DNA of 64,000 bases from positions 38,190 through 102,189 of the forward strand of contig CANLAQ010000002.1 in assembly GCA_947488235.1 (NCBI GenBank), in the 5' to 3' direction. Within the stretch, counting starts at the first letter, position 1, and the number at the start of each line of letters is the position of its first letter. The stretch is from Flavobacteriales bacterium. Lineage in GTDB: Bacteria; Bacteroidota; Bacteroidia; Flavobacteriales_D; Crocinitomicaceae. Both the position numbers and the translations under genes were made by a program. Under the pieces are notes generated by a model. That model made no database searches. It was given only the letters and a program-made list of their open reading frames with translations, and was not told where the DNA came from. Positions 17,553-26,055 of the stretch are shown here, in pieces.

Positions 17553-18842
17553 ATGAACAAGAACATTCTTATTAAATGTTGTGCGCTCTTGCTATTATTA
17601 GCAGTGGTTTCTTGTAAGAAAAAGGACAGTATTTTAGGAAAAGATGTAATTGACCCCTACGCTTATTTAAACGGCACCACTACAGATACTTTTGATATCA
17701 TTACCACCATAATTGAAGAAGATTCTATTATTACAGATAATGCAGCAAATGTTGTTCTGGGAAGTTATAATGATCCAAAATTCGGAAAGTTTGACGCTTC
17801 TTTTTATACGCAATTAAGATTGGCCGGGGTCAACCCAAATTTTGGAGTTGCATCAACTATTGTTGTTGATTCCTTTGTATTGGCTTTAGAATATGTTGGA
17901 TATTATGGAGATTTATCCCCCCAAACCTTCGAGGTATACGAATTAAATGAAGATTTGTATTTGGATTCCACCTACTATGGCTTCACGAATAAGAATACCA
18001 AGCCAGGTAATTTGGTTCCTGTGGGGACGGAACTTATGACGCCCGATCCATTCAATAAAGCGGTAGTTGGGGGAGACAGTTTATTACCTCAATTAAGAAT
18101 TCAATTAAATACAAGTTTAGCCACTGCTTTAATTAACGAGGCAACAAGTGGAAGCGCAACATTTGCAAGTAATGAAAGCTTTTTAACCTATTTTAAAGGA
18201 CTAAAGGTTAGAACTAATAATGGAACTCAAGCATCAGGAACGGGTGGAATTTTATACTTCAATATAAACAGCCCAGCTTCTAAAGCTACTATTTATTTTA
18301 CGCAAGACGGGGTTCAAAAAACATACGACCTTTTGATCAATACTTCTTGTGCAGATTTCACACATGTAGAAAAAGACATTACAGGGAAGCCACTCGAACA
18401 ATTATTACAAAATGAATCCCTAGGAAATATTGAATTTTATGCCCAAGCATTTAATTTTAGGGCTTTGGTAAAAATACCAGGATTGAACAACTTAAAGAAA
18501 AATCAATTAATTCACCGCGCGAATTTACATTTACCGATTCAGTTCCAGTCAAATTATCGATACAAACCCGGCTTGAATATTTCTGTAGCAACACGCATTA
18601 AAGAATCCGTCCAAACCTATACCAATTTAGGTGTTTTAGGGTCTTACGATGATTACACAAAAGAATACAGCGTGGACTTAAAACAATACACGCAGGCAAT
18701 AATTAACAAGGACATTGAAAATACAGGAGTAATTCTATCTCCTAGATATTTTATAAATTCAGCTGAAAGAATTGTGTTTAATGGAAAAAACACCATTAAT
18801 AAAGCTAAACCTCGTTTAGTAGTAACCTATACAACTTACTGA
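17553..18842 (+). CDS. DUF4270 family exported lipoprotein
   Basis: A 429-residue protein with a lipoprotein signal: a hydrophobic stretch at about 8-19 ending in VVSC, with cysteine at residue 21 and a following KKKDS. The rest is beta-rich, with the DUF4270 pattern: GSYNDPKFGKFDASFYTQLRL near the N-terminus and RLVVTYTTY at the C-terminus. The function is unknown. In Bacteroidota this family often sits beside the short glycogen-synthase-like protein and glmS, as it does here. It should be anchored in an envelope membrane facing the periplasm or the outside. Confidence 0.85.
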   Translation: MNKNILIKCCALLLLLAVVSCKKKDSILGKDVIDPYAYLNGTTTDTFDIITTIIEEDSIITDNAANVVLGSYNDPKFGKFDASFYTQLRLAGVNPNFGVASTIVVDSFVLALEYVGYYGDLSPQTFEVYELNEDLYLDSTYYGFTNKNTKPGNLVPVGTELMTPDPFNKAVVGGDSLLPQLRIQLNTSLATALINEATSGSATFASNESFLTYFKGLKVRTNNGTQASGTGGILYFNINSPASKATIYFTQDGVQKTYDLLINTSCADFTHVEKDITGKPLEQLLQNESLGNIEFYAQAFNFRALVKIPGLNNLKKNQLIHRANLHLPIQFQSNYRYKPGLNISVATRIKESVQTYTNLGVLGSYDDYTKEYSVDLKQYTQAIINKDIENTGVILSPRYFINSAERIVFNGKNTINKAKPRLVVTYTTY

Positions 18843-18845
18843 TTT

Positions 18846-20690
18846 ATGTGTGGAATTGTCGCATATCTAGGCAAAAAAGAAGCCTTTCCAATAATATTAA
18901 AAGGATTGAAGCGCTTGGAATATCGTGGATATGACAGTGCTGGAATCGCTCTTATCGATGGCGATGATTTAAATGTATACAAGTGCGCAGGAAAAGTAAG
19001 CAATTTAGAAGCTTTTACAGAAGGAAAAAACATTAATGGTCACAACGGAATTGGCCATACGCGTTGGGCTACTCACGGACCTCCAAATGATGTAAATGCT
19101 CACCCTCATGTTTCTATGGACGGATCATTGGCCTTAATACACAATGGTATTATTGAAAATTATGATGCTTTAAAAAAGGAGTTGATCAAACAGGGATATG
19201 TTTTTAAAAGTGATACGGATACTGAGGTATTGGTTAACTTGGTGGAGCATATTAGTAAAAAGGAAAATGTTTGGTATGGTGAGGCTTTACGCTTAGCATT
19301 ATTTCATGTAGTAGGAGCCTATGCTATTGTAGCCACTTCAAAAAATCATCCCAATCAAATGGTGGCTGCTAGAAAAAGTAGCCCTTTGGTAATTGGAATA
19401 GGAGCAGATGGAGATTTTTATTTAGCATCTGATGCCACCCCAATAGTTGAGTATACCAAGCAGGTTGTTTATTTGGAAGATGAAGAAATTGCAGTCCTCA
19501 AATTAGGCGAAAAATTAAAGATTTATAACATAGCAGATCAAGAGAAAACGCCTTATTTTCAGCAGTTAGAAGTTGAATTAGAGGCGCTTGAAAAAGGTGG
19601 TTATGAGCATTTTATGTTAAAAGAAATTCACGAACAACCAAGATCTATTCATGATTGTTTCCGCGGTAGGTTAAATGCTGCTGAAGGCTGGGTTTCATTA
19701 GGTGGAATTAAAGACTACGAACAAAAGATGATTCAAGCGAATCGTTTAATTTTAATTGCTTGTGGCACCTCTTGGCATGCAGCATTGGTTGGAGAATATT
19801 TAATTGAAGACCTAGCTCGAATTAATGTTGAAGTAGAATACGCCAGTGAATTCCGTTACAGGAATCCAATATTAAGTGAAAACGATGTCGTTATTGCAAT
19901 TTCTCAATCTGGAGAAACAGCAGATACTATGGCAGCACTTGAATTAGCAAAATCAAAAGGAGCTACCATTTTAGGTATTTGTAATGTAGTAGGTTCTTCT
20001 ATTTCTCGTATTACAGACGCTGGTTCCTACACCCATGCTGGCCCCGAAATAGGAGTAGCATCTACTAAGGCTTTTACAGCTCAAGTAACGGTTTTAATAT
20101 TAATGGCCTTATCACTTGCCAAGCAAAAAGGAACGATCCCTGAAGCAAGTTTCAGGAATCTTTTAGCAGAATTAGAAGCAATTCCAGAAAAGGTGAAGCA
20201 AGTTTTAGCTACCAATGATAAAATAGAAAAAATAGCAAGAGAATATAAGGACGCCACTAATGCTTTGTACTTGGGGAGAGGAAGTTCTTTTCCAGTTGCT
20301 TTGGAAGGCGCTTTAAAACTAAAAGAAATATCCTATATCCACGCGGAAGGTTATCCTGCAGCCGAAATGAAACATGGCCCGATTGCACTAATCGATGAAA
20401 ACATGCCGATTTTCGTTATTGCTACCCAAGGAAATTCCTATGAGAAAGTTGTTTCTAACATTCAAGAGGTAAAAGCTCGCAAAGGAAAGGTAATTGCTAT
20501 TGTAACCGAAGGAGATGTACAGGTAAGAGAGATGGCAGATCATGTGATTGAAATACCTGAAACGAACGAATATCTAGTGCCCTTATTGGCAACAATTCCA
20601 TTCCAGTTACTTTCTTACCATATTGCTGTAATGCGAAACTGTAATGTTGACCAACCAAGAAATTTAGCGAAGTCCGTAACGGTGGAGTAA
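18846..20690 (+). CDS. glmS: Glutamine-fructose-6-phosphate aminotransferase (isomerizing)
   Basis: Makes glucosamine 6-phosphate for peptidoglycan and LPS. The N-terminal Cys2 of MCGIVAYLG is the glutaminase nucleophile, so the start at 18846 is fixed. RGYDSAGIA and HTRWATHG complete that domain. Two SIS sugar-isomerase domains follow, with CGTSWHAAL, ISQSGETADT and the C-terminal RNLAKSVTVE. At 614 residues it is full length. No glmS ribozyme is expected or seen; the gene starts 3 nt after the DUF4270 stop. Confidence 0.97.
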   Translation: MCGIVAYLGKKEAFPIILKGLKRLEYRGYDSAGIALIDGDDLNVYKCAGKVSNLEAFTEGKNINGHNGIGHTRWATHGPPNDVNAHPHVSMDGSLALIHNGIIENYDALKKELIKQGYVFKSDTDTEVLVNLVEHISKKENVWYGEALRLALFHVVGAYAIVATSKNHPNQMVAARKSSPLVIGIGADGDFYLASDATPIVEYTKQVVYLEDEEIAVLKLGEKLKIYNIADQEKTPYFQQLEVELEALEKGGYEHFMLKEIHEQPRSIHDCFRGRLNAAEGWVSLGGIKDYEQKMIQANRLILIACGTSWHAALVGEYLIEDLARINVEVEYASEFRYRNPILSENDVVIAISQSGETADTMAALELAKSKGATILGICNVVGSSISRITDAGSYTHAGPEIGVASTKAFTAQVTVLILMALSLAKQKGTIPEASFRNLLAELEAIPEKVKQVLATNDKIEKIAREYKDATNALYLGRGSSFPVALEGALKLKEISYIHAEGYPAAEMKHGPIALIDENMPIFVIATQGNSYEKVVSNIQEVKARKGKVIAIVTEGDVQVREMADHVIEIPETNEYLVPLLATIPFQLLSYHIAVMRNCNVDQPRNLAKSVTVE

Positions 20691-20800
20691 AACTTCCCCT
20701 AGCTTTATTAAGGCCACAAATTTTATATAAAACATTCCTATATTATTACCGATTTTTATCTATTCTGATTTAATAAAATTGGCAATTCAAGCTTAAGTTA

Positions 20801-20842
20801 AGGAAATAAAAAAGGGCAAAAATGAAAACATTTTTGCCCTTT
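20801..20842 (-). terminator. Intrinsic terminator of the rhodopsin gene, partly bidirectional
   Basis: A perfect 14-bp stem (20811-20824 with 20829-20842) around a 4-nt AAAA loop. Read on the minus strand, the stem ends in CCC followed by a T-rich tail (CCCTTTTTTATTTCC), a strong intrinsic terminator 20 nt after the rhodopsin stop. On the plus strand the tail is weak, so it may only help end the glmS transcript. Confidence 0.85.
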
Positions 20843-20861
20843 AATCGAATTGTAGATTAAA

Positions 20862-21578
20862 TTAATCTTCTTTTCTAGATAATGCATAAATAACTAAACC
20901 GAAACCGATTTTGTTAATAGCATCAGCAATGTTATAAACGATGTCCATTGCTCTTACTGCAGCTTCAGGATCTGATACTAACTTGATTCCAAACAATCCA
21001 CCTGGAGTTCCAAGAATATATCCTAATGGATAAATTGCCCATCCAACCAATACAAACCAAGCAAGGATTTTTGTTGCTTTAGCAACTTGTGGTCCAGCAG
21101 TTTGTGCTAGTTTTGCAACTTCACCGAACCAAACTAGGTAAGCAATGTAGAAATAAGCTGCTCCTGAAAGAACACCCCACATTACACTGTTTCCTCTGTC
21201 AATTGTTTCACCGAAGTAACCTGTAACTAACATTACAAGTGAAGCGAAAATCAATTTCCAAAGTAAGCCTATTTTAGCTCCAGCTTTTTTGGTAATTAAA
21301 TAAAACTCAACACACATTAATGGCACCGTTAAGATCCAGTCAACATATCTGAAGAATGTTGGTGAATCACCAGTTTCTAGGTTGTACCCTCTCATGTAGT
21401 AGTAATGTACTGCTGCAATGAAGGTAATTAGTCCTGAAACTAATACGGATGTTCTCCATTTTTGAGGTGTGTTGTTTAACTCAAAAAAGAAGAATACTGA
21501 AGCGGCCATCATGGCCATTGTACCGATAAAAAACGTAAACGCTACGTAATTATCACTTGCAATCTTTAAATGTTCCAT
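20862..21578 (-). CDS. Proteorhodopsin: light-driven proton pump (DTE motif) with antenna-type glycine
   Basis: A 238-residue microbial rhodopsin with seven helices. The helix-C segment RYVDWILTVPLMCVEFYLI gives Asp80 (proton acceptor), Thr84 and Glu91 (donor), the DTE triad of proton pumps. His58 (AAVHYYYMRG) matches PR His75. Met88, at the tuning site (PR 105), is typical of green-absorbing flavobacterial proteins. Lys223 in DAINKIGFG binds retinal. In helix E, alignment from the WFGE end places Gly135 (MWGVLSG) at the site of PR Phe152/xanthorhodopsin Gly156, the residue that opens the carotenoid fenestration. No signal peptide is seen. The gene stands alone, with its own terminator and a roughly 290-bp upstream gap. 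No blh is nearby. Confidence 0.95.
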   Translation of the reverse strand: MEHLKIASDNYVAFTFFIGTMAMMAASVFFFFELNNTPQKWRTSVLVSGLITFIAAVHYYYMRGYNLETGDSPTFFRYVDWILTVPLMCVEFYLITKKAGAKIGLLWKLIFASLVMLVTGYFGETIDRGNSVMWGVLSGAAYFYIAYLVWFGEVAKLAQTAGPQVAKATKILAWFVLVGWAIYPLGYILGTPGGLFGIKLVSDPEAAVRAMDIVYNIADAINKIGFGLVIYALSRKED

Positions 21579-21641
21579 AGTTAAAAAGTTTTAGTTTGTC
21601 CTACTCTTAAGGATTTTCGGTTTCTCCATTACTAAAGGTTG

Positions 21642-21655
21642 GTTGGAACTCCAAC
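21642..21655. promoter_or_regulatory. 14-bp palindrome upstream of rhodopsin
   Basis: GTTGGAACTCCAAC: two perfect 6-bp arms around AC, 64-77 bp upstream of the rhodopsin ATG. The 2-nt gap is too tight for an RNA hairpin loop, so a dimeric-regulator operator is more likely than a leader structure. No confident TTG/TAnnTTTG pair was found in the gap 21579-21866; the rest of it is plain AT-rich sequence. Confidence 0.3.
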
Positions 21656-21866
21656 TTTTATCATCGCAATTATAACAAATACAGATAAATTTTTGTTCAA
21701 CTTTTGTTAAAAAAAGTTTTCAACATTTATTTATTTATATATAATTACTATACAGGTAGGGCATTTTAAATTAATCTTGAGGTGATTTTCTATTGAAAAG
21801 AGACAATAAATTAAAGGTCTTTTTTTTGAATTGGAGGGAAATAGTAGGACTCTTTAGCTAGCCTAA

Positions 21867-22517
21867 TTAATGGAAAGGGTAGTACCAATTGCATAAAAAA
21901 GTTACTAAACAAGCCAGGCTCCAGCCCGAATATACTTCGATAGGCTTATGTTTATTTAGGTATAATCGTGCACTTATGGTTAACCCGGACGCTAAAATTG
22001 CTAAAGCAATAATCCAAATAGGAGCTGTGGTTTGGGTTAAGTAATATGCGCACAAATACCCAACCAATATTCCGCCACCAGCGGCATGCATCGATATTTT
22101 TATCCAACGATTGATCAATAAGAAGAGCGCAGTTACGAGTGCTCCTGAGAGTGGCAGGGCCATTAAATATTTGGGCAAGTAAGCGTCTGGGTCTTTGTAA
22201 CTAAAAAGCATGAATAATAAGGCGCAATAGGTAAACATGATAATCAGCGGGAGCGATCTTTCTCCTTGTTGCTCCATGTCTATTGTTGTTATTACTTTTC
22301 GTTTATGCAACATTACAAATGATAAGCCTGGGGCAAGACAACTGAAAATAATAAATAAAGTCAAGAGTTGTGTTTTTACCATTTCTGGTAGTAAATACAG
22401 TGTAATTAAACTTATATCAATTCCCTTCGATGGATAATATAAAGTAATTATCAAACCAATGCTTGGCATAAATAAGGGTAAAAATACCCATGATATAAGG
22501 TGGGATAGTGCTCTCAA
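21867..22517 (-). CDS. PAP2-like multi-pass membrane protein
   Basis: A 216-residue integral membrane protein with about six hydrophobic helices. It carries degenerate PAP2 phosphatase motifs: RSLP (87-90, cf. the RP motif), ISMHA (141-145, cf. PSGH) and R184-x5-H190-x3-E194 (cf. SRx5Hx3D). This suggests a relative of lipid or undecaprenyl-pyrophosphate phosphatases, though the changed motifs leave activity open. The frame begins with TTG at 22517 immediately after the rpoN TAA; the first in-frame ATG is residue 17 and would cut into the first helix. It is probably co-transcribed with rpoN. Confidence 0.65.
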   Translation of the reverse strand: MRALSHLISWVFLPLFMPSIGLIITLYYPSKGIDISLITLYLLPEMVKTQLLTLFIIFSCLAPGLSFVMLHKRKVITTIDMEQQGERSLPLIIMFTYCALLFMLFSYKDPDAYLPKYLMALPLSGALVTALFLLINRWIKISMHAAGGGILVGYLCAYYLTQTTAPIWIIALAILASGLTISARLYLNKHKPIEVYSGWSLACLVTFLCNWYYPFH

Positions 22518-23960
22518 TTATAGTTCTTTTCGTAATCGTGCTACAGGGAGGTTCAGTTGTTCTCTATATTTTGCAACAGTTCTCCGCGCAATGTTATATC
22601 CTTTTTGTTGCAAAAGGGCCATTAATTTCTCATCAGGAAGGGGTGTTTTCTTATCTTCTCCACTAATAGCATCTAATAAAATTTGCTTTACCTCTCTTGT
22701 AGAGACTTCTTCTCCAGCATCTGTAGATAATGATTCAGAGAAAAAATATTTTAAAGGGTAAACGCCAAAATTGGTCTGTACATATTTGCTATTGGCAACA
22801 CGAGAAATGGTGGAAATATCCATTTCTACTATTTCTGCAATGTCTTTTAATATCATTGGCTTCAGCTTGGTTTCGTCTCCACTTAGAAAAAATGCTTCTT
22901 GATAATGCATCATTGCATTCATGGTGAACAGCAAGGTTTGTTGTCTTTGCTTAATGGCATCAATAAACCAAAGGGCATTGTCTAATTTTTGTTTTACGAA
23001 ACCCACTGCTTGTTTATCAGATTTCGAGGTCTTGGCCCCCTCCGAATAATTTCGCAACAGGTCTTTATATTCTTTGCTAACTTTTAATTCTGGTGCATTC
23101 CTACTGTTTAATGATAGAACTAAGCCTACTTCATTTTCGACAATGATAAAGTCTGGAATAATTTGTTGAAAATTCTTAGCAGATTCTTTCATTGATCCAC
23201 CGGGCTTTGGATTTAATTTTAAAATTTCATCAATAGCAGCCTTAAGTGTTACCTCATCAATAGATAATTTTTTAACAATTTTATCGTAATGTTTCTTGGT
23301 AAATTCCTCGAACAAATCGCGCAAAATTAATTTAGCCTTCTTTCTAATTTCGGATCCATCCTGTCTTCTTTCAATTTGTAATAAAAGACATTCCCTTAGG
23401 TTTCTTGCTCCTACTCCAGCGGGATCTAATTCTTGAATTAAGTGAAGAATAACCTCAATTTCTTCTTCTGTGGCAATCACATTCATTGAAAAAGCCAAGT
23501 CGTCGACAATCGCATCTAAAGCTCTTCCTATGTAACCAGATTCATCAAGATTTCCAATTAAAATATCTGCAATGGCAAATTCTCTATCGTCTAAATCGAG
23601 TAAATGAAGTTGTTCGCTCAGCTTTTCTTGAAAACTTTGTTCTCCAGAAAGTGGAATTACCCGTTCTTCATCATCTTTAGATTGATTGTTTGCTTGAGTT
23701 TTGTAATCTGCAACATCATCATCCATGTAGTCAGAAATATCAAAATCATCTTCGTTGTCATCGTCATCGAACTCCTCTTGATCATCAAACTCATCCTCAT
23801 TATCTTCACTCCCTTCTTCTAAGGCTGGATTTTCTTCAATTTCTTGTTTGATGCGTTGATCTAACTCTATGGTAGGAACTTGCAACAATTTCATAAGTTG
23901 AATTTGCTGCGGGGAAAGTCGCTGTTCTAGTTTTAAGGAAAGATGTTGCTTAAGCGCCAT
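22518..23960 (-). CDS. rpoN: RNA polymerase sigma-54 factor
   Basis: Alternative sigma factor that needs AAA+ activators for open-complex formation. Region I is the glutamine/leucine-rich N-terminus (LSPQQIQLMKLLQVPTIELD). A strongly acidic stretch at about 43-85 is region II, the core-binding domain follows, and the RpoN box ARRTVAKYRE is at 458-467. At 480 residues it is full length. It lies 2 nt after asnS and directly before the PAP2-like gene. No sigma-54 activator is in the window. Confidence 0.96.
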   Translation of the reverse strand: MALKQHLSLKLEQRLSPQQIQLMKLLQVPTIELDQRIKQEIEENPALEEGSEDNEDEFDDQEEFDDDDNEDDFDISDYMDDDVADYKTQANNQSKDDEERVIPLSGEQSFQEKLSEQLHLLDLDDREFAIADILIGNLDESGYIGRALDAIVDDLAFSMNVIATEEEIEVILHLIQELDPAGVGARNLRECLLLQIERRQDGSEIRKKAKLILRDLFEEFTKKHYDKIVKKLSIDEVTLKAAIDEILKLNPKPGGSMKESAKNFQQIIPDFIIVENEVGLVLSLNSRNAPELKVSKEYKDLLRNYSEGAKTSKSDKQAVGFVKQKLDNALWFIDAIKQRQQTLLFTMNAMMHYQEAFFLSGDETKLKPMILKDIAEIVEMDISTISRVANSKYVQTNFGVYPLKYFFSESLSTDAGEEVSTREVKQILLDAISGEDKKTPLPDEKLMALLQQKGYNIARRTVAKYREQLNLPVARLRKEL

Positions 23961-23962
23961 AA

Positions 23963-25411
23963 TTAAAATGCTGCATTTAATGGTGTCCTTGGAAATGGTA
24001 TTACATCTCTAATATTAGTCATTCCGGTAACAAACATAATCATCCTCTCAAAACCTAGGCCAAATCCTGCATGGGGCACTGTACCTAATTTTCTGGTTTC
24101 AATATACCACCACAAATCTTCTTCAGGGATATTAAATGCTTTGCATTTTTCAAGTAAGATATCGTAACGCTCTTCTCGTTGAGATCCACCAACGATTTCG
24201 CCAATACCCGGGAATAAGACATCCATGGCAGCTACCGTTTTTTGGTCGTCATTTTGTCTCATGTAAAACGCCTTGATGCCCGCAGGATAATCGTATAAAA
24301 TCACCGGGCATTTAAATTCTTTCTCTACCAAATAGCGCTCATGCTCACTTTGCAAGTCAACTCCCCATTCAATTGGATATTGAAATTTCTTTTTCTTGTT
24401 GTGGTTACAATTTAAAAGTACTTCAATCGCTTCTGAATAAGACAAGCGTTTGAAAGGGTTTTCAATTACAAATTTTAGACGATCAATCAATCCTAATTCA
24501 TTTCTTTCATGCTGTGGCTTTTGACTCTGTTCTTGAGCTTCTCTTTGATTTAAAAACTCTAAATCTTCACTACACTTATCCAAGACATAGGCGCATATAT
24601 ACTTTAAAAATTCTTCAGACAAGTTCATATTGTCCTTTAAATCATTAAAAGCAACCTCTGGTTCAATCATCCAAAATTCTGCTAAATGTCTTGATGTATT
24701 TGAGTTTTCAGCGCGAAAAGTAGGGCCAAAGGTATATACTTGACCAAGCGCAAGCGCCGCTAATTCAGCTTCCAATTGACCAGAAACAGTAAGGTTTACA
24801 GCTTTTCCAAAGAAATCTTCTTTATAGTCAACTTCACCTGCATCATTTAATGGTGGATTTTTAGCATCTAAGGTGCTTACTCTAAACATTTCTCCTGCCC
24901 CTTCAGCATCTGAACCAGTTATAATGGGCGTGTGAAGATAGACAAACCCATTTTCATTAAAATAATGGTGAATGGCATAGGCTACCGCATGTCTAATACG
25001 AAAAACGGCACTGAAGGTCTGCGTTCTAAATCTTAAATGAGCCTGTTCTCTTAAAAATTCTAAGCTGTGTTTTTTAGGTTGTAATATGGTTTGTTGCACT
25101 TTATCGGGATGCGCAAGACCGAGGATTTCAATTTGTTCTACTTGTAGCTCTACATTTTGTCCTGCTCCAATGGATGCAATGAGCGTACCAATTAAAGAAA
25201 CTGATGCGGCGGTAGTAATATTTTTTAGCTGTTCTTCAGGAAATTTTTCAAAGTCAACCACGGCTTGAATACTTGCAAGACATGACCCGTCATTTACTTG
25301 GATAAATCTATTGCTTCGGAAGGCGCGAACCCATCCTTTTACAATAATTTTTTCTCCAATCAATGCTTTGCCCTCAGGACTTAGTATGTGTTTTATTTTA
25401 AATCGTTCCAT
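23963..25411 (-). CDS. asnS: Asparaginyl-tRNA synthetase
   Basis: Class IIb synthetase charging tRNA-Asn. An N-terminal OB-fold anticodon-binding domain ([19 protein letters not shown]) is followed by the catalytic domain, with motif 2 around [21 protein letters not shown] and motif 3 [16 protein letters not shown] near the C-terminus. I chose ATG 25411 (482 residues). A GTG two codons upstream is possible but overlaps the -7 promoter box. It is followed by rpoN after 2 nt. Confidence 0.96.
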   Translation of the reverse strand: MERFKIKHILSPEGKALIGEKIIVKGWVRAFRSNRFIQVNDGSCLASIQAVVDFEKFPEEQLKNITTAASVSLIGTLIASIGAGQNVELQVEQIEILGLAHPDKVQQTILQPKKHSLEFLREQAHLRFRTQTFSAVFRIRHAVAYAIHHYFNENGFVYLHTPIITGSDAEGAGEMFRVSTLDAKNPPLNDAGEVDYKEDFFGKAVNLTVSGQLEAELAALALGQVYTFGPTFRAENSNTSRHLAEFWMIEPEVAFNDLKDNMNLSEEFLKYICAYVLDKCSEDLEFLNQREAQEQSQKPQHERNELGLIDRLKFVIENPFKRLSYSEAIEVLLNCNHNKKKKFQYPIEWGVDLQSEHERYLVEKEFKCPVILYDYPAGIKAFYMRQNDDQKTVAAMDVLFPGIGEIVGGSQREERYDILLEKCKAFNIPEEDLWWYIETRKLGTVPHAGFGLGFERMIMFVTGMTNIRDVIPFPRTPLNAAF

Positions 25412-25416
25412 GAACA

Positions 25417-25424
25417 CAAAAATA
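25417..25424 (-). promoter_or_regulatory. -7 box of asnS promoter, predicted leaderless
   Basis: The minus strand reads TATTTTTG, ending 5 nt before the asnS ATG (25411). The predicted transcript start is within about 2 nt of the start codon. No -33 TTG is visible. Confidence 0.4.
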
Positions 25425-25535
25425 AGACATTCCTATTAAATAATGCAGCCGCCGACTTTAATTCCTTATCAATATTCATTCTTAATGTTTAGGTTGCTTT
25501 TATACCTAATTTTATTAAAAATTAAAACCACTCTT

Positions 25536-25985
25536 ATGTTTAATGCTGCCCATACCCATTTACTCGTAAATCACCTTCCAATTATCCTCCCTTTTATTGG
25601 AGTTTTTATTGTGATCTTAGGTTTAATCTTTAAGTCAGACTTGGTTCAAAGAATTGGCCTGCTTTTATTTGTTTTAACCGGAATAGCAGCATTTATTTCC
25701 ATGAATACAGGAGGAAATGCAGAGCATTTTTTGGAGCGCTTGGATGAAAGTAAAGAGCATTTAATGCACGAACATGAAGAAGTAGCAGAGACATTTTCGG
25801 TGATTGCTTATGTACTGTCAATAATCTCCCTTGTAGCAATCTATTTGTCTTGGACAAAGAATAAAGCAAGCAAATTCTTTATTGGAATTGCCATTTTAGC
25901 GTCCTTTATTCTTTTGTATTTTTCAAAAGAGACCGGCACATCAGGCGGAGAAATCACGCATCTTGAGATACGAAATGAAAAGTAA
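25536..25985 (+). CDS. Small four-helix membrane protein, DUF2231-like
   Basis: A 149-residue protein from ATG 25536 (MFNAAHTHLLVNHLPI). Four hydrophobic segments lie at about 10-33, 39-58, 87-108 and 112-131. A histidine-rich start (HTHLLVNH) and HLMHEHEEVAE lie between helices two and three. The HLPIxLP-type opening is like DUF2231 membrane proteins, some of which are linked to heme or redox functions. No function can be assigned. The frame is open to 25443, but the added residues look untranslated. It stands alone, divergent from asnS. Confidence 0.65.
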   Translation: MFNAAHTHLLVNHLPIILPFIGVFIVILGLIFKSDLVQRIGLLLFVLTGIAAFISMNTGGNAEHFLERLDESKEHLMHEHEEVAETFSVIAYVLSIISLVAIYLSWTKNKASKFFIGIAILASFILLYFSKETGTSGGEITHLEIRNEK

Positions 25986-26055
25986 TCAAATTTTTTTTGA
26001 TTTAAATCTTTCAATTTTAAGTGTAAATCATTAAATTCGAGTTAATTATACTTGG

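Noticed and set aside
18700-18846. Search for a glmS ribozyme upstream of glmS
   Set aside because: glmS begins 3 nt after the preceding stop, leaving no leader; the glmS riboswitch is essentially limited to Firmicutes-type genomes.
25984-26002. AATCAAA-TTTTT-TTTGATT hairpin after the DUF2231-like gene
   Set aside because: The stem is almost all A-T and the loop itself is the T-run; too weak to call a terminator.
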